Below, one piece after another: positions 47,427 through 56,700 of a stretch of DNA of 64,000 nt. The stretch is from Chara braunii (lineage: Eukaryota > Streptophyta > Charophyceae > Charales > Characeae): positions 853,923 to 917,922 of the forward strand of contig BFEA01000282.1 of assembly GCA_003427395.1 (NCBI GenBank). Direction: 5' to 3'. Made by a program: the position numbers and the translations under genes. Below the pieces are notes generated by a model that saw only the letters and a list, made by a program, of their open reading frames with translations, was not told the origin of the DNA and searched no databases. Position 1 is the first letter of the stretch; the number at the start of each line of letters is the position of its first letter.

Positions 47427-47512
47427 CCTAATCTACCCTTGTCGCTGGTGACGCCAACAACTTCCCGAAGTACGAGCAGATCTCGGCCAATGTCGTTCGC
47501 CTCAAGCACCAA
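47427..47512 (+). other. 86-nt exon-like segment with NNFPKYEQ motif
   Basis: It lies between acceptor TTCTAG and donor GTAAGT and contains NNFPKYEQISANVVRLKHQ in the frame matching 18397-18480. A TAA near its start shows that this copy may be dead or its acceptor lies further in. It is antisense to unit C. Confidence 0.45.
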
Positions 47513-47759
47513 GTAAGTCTCACGTATCGTTCACAACTTCGATCGCCTACACAGATGCCACGTGTATCCAAGACCACCACGCGCCCCATTCAGTATAACG
47601 CAGGGCCGCTCGGTTTTGACAATATATATATATACACACATATATATATACATATATATATACATATATATTCCTGACATACACGATAGGTTCCACACGC
47701 ACACACACACGCACATGTACACACATACATACACGCCCACACATACATGTGCACAGTAT

Positions 47760-48229
47760 TGTCTACATTCACGTTCTAGCGGTAGATTCATCGCTTTTGC
47801 TCGCTTATCGATTGAAGTACGATACAGCTGGCCAGGCGATTCACACACACAGACTCACACACGTACACACACACACACACACACGCATACGTATAAAACA
47901 CACACACACACACACACACACGTTGCGCAGTAGTGTATGTTTCCATATAATAGCGGTAGATTCGTACGATTTTGCTCATCCTATCTATGAGAGTGTCATA
48001 ATGCCAACCACGAGATTAAAAACTTACCTGTTCTTTATCTCGCTCTCTCATCGACGTTGTCATTGTCATAGCTCGCTGCTCCCTACTCTACACGATGATC
48101 CCTCGCGATGTGCAGCATACACGACCAAAGTTCGGGGCACGACAAGCACAAGCTCGCATCCCACCACACGAGCCGGGCAGACGACAGGTAAGTCGCCCTT
48201 CGTCTCTTTCTTCCTCCTTCTTCTTCTTC

Positions 48230-48261
<32 letters not shown>

Positions 48262-48470
48262 CATGCTTTCTTCTTCCTCCGAGCGGTCTTCTCCTACTGT
48301 CTCGTTCTTTCTCCTTCTTCTTCTTCCTCTTTCCTCGGTGCGTGCTTCTCCACGATACCCATTTGCACTCTCTTTCTCTCTCCTATAGTTATACACATGT
48401 AGTGATAGTGTAGTTTCCCATGTTTATCGGTGGATGCATTCGATCTTGCTCATCATATCGATAGAAGCAT
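47760..48470 (-). repeat. Three copies of the GATGAGCAAAATCG repeat with CA and TA tracts
   Basis: Copies lie near 47770-47815, 47948-47988 and 48430-48468, in the orientation opposite to those in unit D. The first two are next to CA tracts (47830-47925) and the third next to a TA tract. Confidence 0.7.
48028..48187. other. Segment bounded by outward-facing splice-donor motifs (unit C)
   Basis: CTTACCTG precedes and ACAG|GTAAG follows. The left part (TTCTTTATCTCGCTCTCTC) matches the inverted right part of 15066-15201. A possible acceptor, GATGTGCAG, lies at 48107-48115. Confidence 0.4.
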
Positions 48471-48659
48471 ATATATATATATATATATGTATAAATATAT
48501 TTAGGAGTACTAAAATTAATGAAAATAGATTAAAGTTATAAGGGAGGCAAATAGACCTACCTTAGCTTTATCTGTCCGTGGCTCAATCATCGGGAGGTCG
48601 CGGAATGCTCTCTTTCAAGTTCCTTGTCGAGACGCCTCCTCCAGTTGTTTAAGGTGAGT

Positions 48660-49060
48660 CCTCGTTCCGCCTTGTCCTCTCCCTCCTTCTTCCTCCTCTT
48701 TTCTTTCGTAATGCTTCCTTTTCTCGTTTCTTCCTTCTCCTCCTTTTCCCCTTTCCCAATCTCGTTTCCTCCTCCTCCTCTCCTTCTCCTTCTTCTTCTC
48801 CTTTCTCCTCCTTTCCTTCTCCTTCTCCTTCTTAGTCGCGATCGAGCGCAGCCTTCCCCGCTTACGGAAGCATCTGTTTGCGTCCTTCCGCTAGCGTGCT
48901 TCCTTACTGGTACTCCCGCTCACGCTTCGCTCTCTCTTGCTAGCTCGCCTCCACACCAGCGTGCTTGTCTGCTCCTCCCCTTCTCTTTTCTCCTTCTTCT
49001 TCTTCTTCTGTTTGCACCTTCTTCTTCTGCTTTTCCCTGAAAATGCCTTTCTCGTCCTCC
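48660..49060 (+). repeat. Pyrimidine-rich CTT/CTC stretch
   Basis: Low-complexity CTT and CTC repeats follow a donor-like TTTAAG|GTGAGT at 48650. No gene is supported. Confidence 0.8.
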
Positions 49061-49309
49061 TCGTTGTGCCCTGCCTCCCGCAACTTAGCGAGTACTCACC
49101 TCTCGGTACCGTAGTCCCGCGCAGTTGGTAGTCGGCGACCATGGCCGACCTTCTACCTAGGCGAACGGCTTAGGACAAATTCACCCTGGTTTCGGGGTCG
49201 GATTCAAAATGAGCATTCACGGGACGAATCTAACTAGCATTAAAACCAAAATAAATAAATAGAGACAAATCTGACTTCCAACGTCCCCACCGTGCCAACT
49301 GTCAGCTAT

Positions 49310-49470
49310 GGGGAGGAGCCTAAAGTCTCCTCATCTAACAGTTTTTAACCCTGAGGTCACGGGATCAAGCCCCGGTCGTCCGACCGTGGGGCTAAAGTTG
49401 AGCTTTGGCAAAAACAAAAGAGTTATCCTGGGGTCGGATGGATTCGATCCCCGAGTCACTAGAGCTCAAG
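49310..49470 (-). other. tRNA-like module in unit C
   Basis: GACTCGGGGATCGAATCC and GGACGACCGGGGCTTGATCCC on the minus strand line up with 14166-14180 and 14245-14265 of unit D. Both resemble tRNA T-arms with B boxes, about 0.85-1.0 kb inside the E1 end. Confidence 0.5.
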
Positions 49471-50272
49471 TATTCAAGATCATGGGAAGGGATCTGGGTA
49501 AACGTTTAAGTGCGAAACAAGACAAAATTCCGCTTGGAATCATATCCGCACTGAAACCTACTGAGCTAACTCCAACTTCGTTTAGAAGAGGAGCAACTTA
49601 GGTATAAGTGCAGTATCGGGGCTCAGTTCTATCCAGTGGCCTGAGCCCCAACCCAATCATGTGCGTGAATGTACTCTTGCTGGTCTGCATGCCTGTCTAA
49701 ACGCTTGTCGGCTTGAGTGTGTGTATGACCCACAAGGTTACTTAATTAATCGGAAAGTCCAAAGGCTGGTGCTTAAGCTGTGGCCTCGACACTAAGGATC
49801 GTGGTGGGGAAAACACTCAAGTGTTGGGCAAAGAGGCTTGCGACAAATAGGAGTCACAAACGGAACTTAGGTAACAGGTCTGCGGATACCACACCAAACT
49901 GAGGTAAATGCGCCGAGTATTCAGGGTCGATTAGAAGAGACAATTGACAATTTCAGAGGACCAGTACCGGTAAGTAGACAGGTACCAACCCAAGTCTCAG
50001 TGCGTGACGTAGATATCTCTGGTACAACACTAACCTAGTCAACCCCTCGACCTTCTTGGTCGGAGGGTATTACTACCGATCCCAACCATCACAGTGTGCG
50101 TCATAACAACACACGCACATACTCTCAAAATTTTCTCACCGATTTACCCCGGCCTCAATAGTCGAGGAAATCGTCTTTACAGTGTCGTGTGAAGAACGCG
50201 TGCACTTCTAAGTTTAGACCGACTCCGTCATGGTGGTCGACACAATCAATGTGTAGATTGTAAAATCATGGT

Positions 50273-50304
50273 CAAATACCCTTGTAAGGGTATTTGGTCC
50301 GACA
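50273..50304 (-). repeat. E1 palindrome at the start of unit C
   Basis: Perfect 11-base arms CAAATACCCTT / AAGGGTATTTG around GT, then GTCCGACA and the target duplication. Confidence 0.85.
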
Positions 50305-51387
50305 CCGCCCATATCTCAAATTTTCTCTTCTGCATCATATCCAACTCTGACATCAATTTGAACCTCTCTATACCCCAAACCACATTCAAGACTGGGTGTT
50401 GTGCCATTCTTTGTTATGCATATTCAATTTTCTTCTAGAAAGACACTTCCTGTTTGTTCTGTTGATAGGCCTTATTCCTTGAAAATATGGAGAGCAGATT
50501 TGAAAACATTCGTTAACCCGTTTCCAACCACTCGGACGTTGAAGAGTATATATGTCGTGCATCTCTTCAGCTAACCCAAAATTTCCTCATCCAATCGAGT
50601 AGATCTTTATCTTTCAAGTTATGTGCGTTGAGTCGGAAAAGACCCTCTAACCAGCTCTGACGTGAGAACTGTCAGAGTTGCTCGTTTGTGGTGTGACAGT
50701 GGTTGGGACTTTTCAGAGGTCCCAATTACAGATTCCTATAGATTTTGTGATGTCAAGAAATAATCTAGCCGTCGGCAGATCACTCCCGCATTCTCTATTG
50801 GATTGGAGAACTAAGTGAAACCATCCTCATTGGGATGAGATAGTTTGTAGGGATCTATAAACTCCAATATATCCATGAGCTTCAACAAGGATGCTTTGTC
50901 TCCAGGACAATTAGAACCTTGGGATGAGATGGACACATCCAACGATGTATTCCAATATCCCACCAAAATAGTTTTGTTTCCATCTGGCATTATAAATAGC
51001 AAGTCCTGAAAGAATGAATTTCGAAGTCCAGGGTCAGTAGGGGTATAAATTGCCGCAATAATCCAATATTGATTGTTTATTAACAGTTTTACCCATGCCC
51101 AACGACCCCATAGGTCGGAGTAGTAATCAACAATTTCACAATCTAAATTCCTGTGTACTAAAATCTCTACCCTTCCTCTAGAGCCGATCGCCAGAGACCA
51201 TATTTGGGGCCATATCCCACCAATTGCCCAGAGCGTTTATTTTATCTTCGTTAAGTTTAGTCTCTTGAATACACGCAATCTGGATATTATTGGTGTGAAT
51301 CAAAAACTTCAATCGTTTCTTCTTAAAGTTACTCGCTGAGTCCCCCATTCCCCGCAGATTCCAACTCAACAGTTTGACTTTGCTCAT
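50305..51387 (-). pseudogene. LINE endonuclease (AP-endonuclease type)
   Basis: It starts MSKVKLLSWNLRGMGDS. The SWNLRG and IQETKL motifs (catalytic Glu) are typical of LINE endonucleases that nick the target. After a frameshift near 51178 it continues with RGRVEILVHRNL, WIIAAIYTPTD, VGYWN and LDYFLTSQ. The usual GDWN/GDFN Asp is Tyr (50955-50957), and the usual SDH reads SHH, so the active site is lost. It ends at the target duplication of unit C. Confidence 0.85.
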
Positions 51388-51740
51388 ACTCTACTTGTTC
51401 CTCCCATCAACTGTTGGATATGGGGGGAAGAAGGAGAAGAAACATCCATGGACCATGCACTAGTTAAATAGGCACGCAGAAACGGAGAGTCAAACTTCTT
51501 GTCTCTGGGCAAACGTGATTCCAAATCCAGTAGACATTCTGCAGATTTTAGTGGAGGAATGAGGATGCGGCGTAGTTCCTGCCTCTTCCTATCAGCAAAC
51601 CATGAAATTGGAATCAGACGAAGACCTTCGTTCTCTAGTTTTTCCAATTGACCATCTAGAAAGCGAATATCCAGGATTGGAACAAAAATTTTAATTTTCT
51701 TTCCACGTTGTTTTGGATGATCTGTGATGATTCGAGCCAT
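51384..51740 (-). CDS. 118-codon LINE ORF overlapping the endonuclease ORF by ATGA
   Basis: The frame begins MARIITDHPKQRGKKIK, is intact, and ends at TGA 51386-51384. The ATG of the endonuclease frame is 51387-51385, so they share ATGA, the arrangement used for stop-restart translation in some LINEs. No known domain is visible. It may be the C-terminal part of ORF1 separated by decay, or a distinct small protein. Confidence 0.45.
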   Translation of the reverse strand: MARIITDHPKQRGKKIKIFVPILDIRFLDGQLEKLENEGLRLIPISWFADRKRQELRRILIPPLKSAECLLDLESRLPRDKKFDSPFLRAYLTSAWSMDVSSPSSPHIQQLMGGTSRV

Positions 51741-51883
51741 TATAATTTCAGGATAAAATGAAAGGCAAATTTGTCATGAATCGCAGATCGCACCAGTACG
51801 TCCATCGAGGAGGGCATTGGGGTATCAGGGGAAGAGAGACTTACTAGGGTCAGTGAACCATCAGGCCTGGTGAAGGCGATGGT

Positions 51884-53738
51884 CTAGAAGAAATTACGAA
51901 TTGCGGTACAAAAAAACGGTAAAATTTTGTTCTCAATGTCCTGCAGTTGTCCCTTTGACAAGGAGACAGACACTCGTCTTCTTGAAGTTTTGGTGCCTGG
52001 CGTGCCGAATACCGAACCATTCATCCCAGAGTTTTGGGAAGAGGATGCAGAGAGCTCACCTTCTAAGTTGCTACCTTCCGAGACGAAGTTACCTTCCCTG
52101 TTCAATCTTCGCTGCTTACCTGGTGTACCATTCCTTCCTCTCGAACCTCCTGGGTCAGTCCCAAACGGGGTCATAACGATCCGATCGGGGCCTTGGGAGG
52201 TGCCGACGCATGCTGTGGGGACTTCATGTAGAAACCCTCTCTGATCCAATAAGGAAAATGAAGACAGGGGTCAAATTGTTGGACCTGTCCCCCCAACCGT
52301 GGAGATTGCGTCGCCCATTGATGAAGTTAAGCCTCCCATATCCATCGTATTTTCCAAAAAGGGGGCAAATGTCCATGGGTGCGCCATGCCGTACTGGTTC
52401 GGAATTCCAAATGGAATTGTCAGTAAATTTCATGGCATCACTCCGCCTTGAGACATACCATGTGAGGCATGCATATAGCCTGGCTGTGCTTGTAGTCCTA
52501 GAGAGAAGGCTGGGTTACATTGATGCGAGAAGTTGGATGAAAACGCTGTTTGGCTGACTGCTATCGGAGACGCTTGCGTACTTGTTGCCGGGGCCGCTGA
52601 GGCATTAACAATTGGAGATGTTGGACGAGCGTTTAGGGGACCCTGCTACTGTCTCCTCATCGATGGTTCTGGACCACCTGCTTGTTGTTGAAGGTTGTCT
52701 GGGATTGAGGACACCTCTTGATTTTGGCGGTTGTTGCGGCGACATTCCATATCCGTATAGAAGAAAGCTCTGCAGCGTCTACAACGGGGAGTCTCCGCAT
52801 ATGCAAGTTTGACTTCGAGAGAATCTCCCTCAGAGGTGTCGATCCAAAATTTATCTTTTATGTTGTGCCGAACTGTTGGATCGACGTCAAACTTGATGTT
52901 GACGAGAGTTTGCCGCATCCGGTCATGTTCTGGAGGATATGAGCGAAGAACAGGTCCGATTGCACGTCATACCTGTGCCTCCAAGTACAAGTACGCATCT
53001 AGAGGTACTTGCACAACGACCACCCAAAAGTTATGGTCATCCTCCAATTGCCTTTGTATCCGTAACTGTGCTTTTGTTAGCCACGACTTGAACTCGAATA
53101 CGTAGTGAGACGGCCCGATAGTCAACTCATCGCTACCTTTGTTCACCAGCCACGTAGCGATCTCCTGAGACTTTGCGACATAGGAAACCACGTTGGGTGT
53201 TTCCATCTTGGTTCTACCCATGCAAAAAGTCTGCGCATCGAATGAGCCTTCGAATTGGGTGTTTTCATCTTGGTTCTACCCCTGCGAAAAGTCTGCGCAT
53301 CGAATGAGCCTTCNNNNNNNNNNNNNNNNNNNNNNNNNNNNNNAAAAGTCTGCGCATCGAATGAGCCTTCGAATTGGGTGTTTTCATCTTGGTTCTACCC
53401 CTGCGAAAAGTCTGCGCATCGAATGAGCCTTCAAATGTCTTCTTGTCTTCGTAGGCGCGAACGATGTCCTCCTTGACGTTCTTCGGGAGAAACCTAGCAC
53501 CTGCCCGGAAGATTACTGTAACCGTATGTTCTTTCAGCCAATTAATTTTGGCTTGATCGAACGCTACGTTTACCTTAAATCTCAGTTCTCTTCCATCTAC
53601 AGTCATTTCACCAGGGTCAATGTCTGGTGGCATGATCCCCTCATCATAATACAACCTCATCAGTTCACGGAGCCTATCATCATCCTCTCTGGAGGGGATC
53701 TTGCACCATTTCCATAACTTCATCCACCCCTCTCTCAA
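51884..53738 (-). pseudogene. LINE ORF1 (nucleic-acid-binding protein), broken
   Basis: Coding pieces occur at 53738-53430 (MREGWMKLWKWCKIPSRED), 53221-52967, 52918-52646 and 52249-51884. The third has a DUF4283-like DSLEVKLAYAETPRC stretch and a zinc knuckle C-X2-C-X4-Y-X4-C (52742-52783), where the usual His is Tyr (TAT for CAT, 52757-52759). A 62-bp tandem repeat and a gap break the frame between the first two pieces. Such proteins bind the LINE RNA. Confidence 0.75.
53199..53432. repeat. 62-bp tandem repeat with gap inside LINE ORF1
   Basis: The unit ends AAAAGTCTGCGCATCGAATG..CCTTC and is present at least twice before and twice after 31 N (53313-53343). As 62 is not divisible by three, each extra unit shifts the frame. 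Confidence 0.85.
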
Positions 53739-53740
53739 TC

Positions 53741-56700
53741 GATCCTACCGCTTCTCTTTCTACTCCGATCTCTGTCATTGCTGCACTGATATCTACTCTG
53801 CAAACGATAAGAAGGATCTTAAGATCGTGATGTTCCGATCAGATTCTAGCACTGGATTAACTGTCTAAGTATTCGTTCTCCTTCGACGCACATGTGTTAC
53901 GTGATCACTGGAGCATGATTAGCATACAAGACTTGAGAGTGGTTTTCGGGTCCTCCCGGGTATTCGATCGGGCAACCTCCATAGCTACATAAAAGGCAGC
54001 TATGACCTACCTGAAGCGATAGCGCGCCGATATTACTGCAGCGATATCATGTTGGTAGTGCCCGCAGCCGAATACTCCGTCGTTACCGACAACGAAGCGC
54101 TTGTGGCACCGGCGGAAAAGTTCCGGTCGGTGGCTTCCGGTCGGACCGACTCAATGGCGCCTTCTTTTTTCTTTTTTTTTCTTTTTTTTTGGGGGCGGGG
54201 GAGCTCGCTTTTGGTGGGCTTTTTGTGGGGTGGGTTTGTGCTTTCAAATTCAAAAAGTTGAAATCGTCCACGTTCGACGTTCGCCTTGAACGCGTGGATA
54301 TTGTGGGACGCGCCACGTGTAGGCAGCAAGGAGTGCCACGGCTGGATTACGGCTATGCTTTTCTAAATGTATCTTACAGCTATTACGGCGCGACCTGGAT
54401 GCATCTGGGTGCAATCACTTCCAGATCTGAGTCGAAAAGGTTCTGGTGTTCAGTAATGCCCTCGGGGCGTGCCGTCGTCACGTTATGGTAGAGCTCTGCT
54501 GAGCGCACTTGACGTCATTTAGCACATACATACCAACAGCAGAGCTTCCCAATGCGTACCTGACCATAATTCCTGCCACTTTTCTGTCGGCCGAAGAGCG
54601 AGTGCCAGTCTGCCCTTCGTCGGTTACCCCACATTCAGCCATCCTGCGTGCAGCTTGAGCATGACGTTCGTGAAGACGGCAAATAGGGCATGTGCATCTG
54701 TATTTGTCTGTAACACACACACACACACACACACGGAGAGAGAGAGAGAGAGGGGGGCAGGCAAAAGGTAAGATGAGCAAACTGCAGGCGAAATCGCAGG
54801 CGAAAGCCCGCAGACATATCTACAGCTCCGGGTTGGCGGGATGTGGCGGGAAAGCGGAACCGACAAATGCGAAGAATACTGGTCAGGTGAGTGAGTCTGC
54901 CACGCTGTGATGAACGCGGCATGTATTGAACAGTATTCGCGGCAATGTGCATTTGCAGCTGAGACGTGCTCGCGTGGCACATGCAGGGTGTTTCTTCCCC
55001 TGGAATCCGAAAGCTATTGATGCGGTGCTTTGGCACATGCCGAGTCCTCGATTCGGTTGTATAATTGTTAGTGCAGGACTGCACTCGTGGCAGTGGCACT
55101 CGTCCAGGACTGCAGCTGGCCTCACTCAGGAACTCTACACGTGGCATTCAAAAACTGCGCATGAAAAGAGGGAAAAAAGACAAGTGCGCAGAGATGTGGC
55201 ATCGCAAACTGCTCACGAAAAAAGAAAGGGAGAAAAAAAAGGAAAAACAACAAAAGTGCGCATGGACGTGGGGGGCATTCATCAGTTGTGCACGTGTCAT
55301 GCGAGAAGTGCACACGTGGCAGATCCCTTTTTTTGGCTCCTTAACCGGTTGGCTATTATGAGAAATTTAGTAATTTACTAATTTACCGATCGTGTTTTCT
55401 GTGAATGATGATGATGCATTGGGGGGCTCGGATTGAACAGGCCACGTGGCTTCCTCCCAGCACGTCTGGAAACCGAGCCCGCGCGCACGGGAGGTAGCGA
55501 CGTGGCTTCGCCTTGTCGGGGCGCCACGATGTCCGGTGGACAAAAATGGAAAGATTTTGAGCGATCGTTTGGCGTGCCGCCGCACTGCTCACCGAATGTG
55601 CAAAATGAAGGATGTATCTGCCACTACAGCGTGGACATATACACCCGCCATAGCCTTTTGTCTTTTCCACAGGTGGCGAGTGGTGCGGCGAGGCCCTCGT
55701 TCTGGACTGCGTGCAATTTTTCCTTTTGTTTCGTTCATCGTTGCAGTACTTGATCGTTTATGTGCAGCATGTGCGTCTATGACTGTATATATTGTCACAC
55801 TGTGAATCAGAGCGCAAAGGCGGAAAAAGACAAAACAAGAAAAGGAAAATAAGTAAGGAAGGAAAGCCCCACCTGTATATGTTTACAATATTGAACTACT
55901 AGTTTTCAATTATGAGTAACAGTAGTTTTCTCCTTTATTTTCATGCGCTGGAAATTGTATGGTTCACCGTACTTCATAGCCTTAGCAATCATCATTTACT
56001 AATCTTTTCTAAGTTTACTTTACCGCCCAGCTTCCCGCCTCACCCGACTCCCCTGCGCCCTCTCTCGCTCCCCCCCCAGCATACATCGTCACACACACCG
56101 TGGCATACATCTACATACATCGTCGCACGCACCGTCACACACACCTCAGCATACATCTACACGGAATACATGGAATAAAAGATTTCTGTTGCTGTTTTTC
56201 TCCTTTTTTCTTCCATTTAAAAAACGAATGGTTGAAGTTCTTCGTTCGTGAATTCCGTTTTTTTTTTGGTTGGTTGCTGCAGAAAAGTGCCGATGGCCGA
56301 CGGCAAAAGAAGGCAGCCCGTTGTCTTTTTTTGTTAAACGAATCCGAAATAGATGAAAGGGAAAAGCCGTTCTAGGTGTTTGTTCCACTCAACTAAATCA
56401 CTTCTCACCGATCACTGGCCACTTTCTATTTTATTTTATTTTACTTGGTCATTAGGCGACCCTGGCCGGCGTCGAACGGCGATTAACGGTCATCAACGAG
56501 CGTCGATCTGTCGATCTGTCATTAACGGTCATAAACGGCGGGTAACGCGGTTGAATCTGCATCTTACCCGCGATGCCCGGTGCTTTATAAGAATGCTGCC
56601 CTCTGAGGATTGATTTTTTCTTTTTTCTTTGTCTGTCATCCTGTTTCGGACAGGCCCGTAAGATCATTATATTATTCATCTCTTGACGATTCGAGCTCTC

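Larger units (their letters stand above)
41616..50304 (-). mobile_element. Unit C: 8.7-kb giant solo-LTR-like insertion in the LINE
   Basis: Minus strand: starts TGTCGGACCAAATACCC at 50304 and ends CGCGCGACA at 41616, with CCGC on both sides (41612-41615, 50305-50308). It is a diverged copy of unit D in the opposite orientation. It contains no second LTR, no primer site and no polymerase. Intact TSDs and the intact surrounding LINE frame define both ends to the base. Confidence 0.85.
38130..53740 (-). mobile_element. Decayed LINE split by unit C
   Basis: From right to left on the minus strand come ORF1-like coding, a short ORF, an endonuclease, then unit C, then a reverse transcriptase, a zf-RVT zinc finger and a tail. 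A T-rich tract (38130-38144 on plus) may be the poly(A) tail. Joining 50305 to 41615 with one copy of CCGC removed keeps the reading frame, so both parts were one element. The order and domains are those of an L1/plant LINE. Many stops and frameshifts show it is inactive. Confidence 0.85.
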
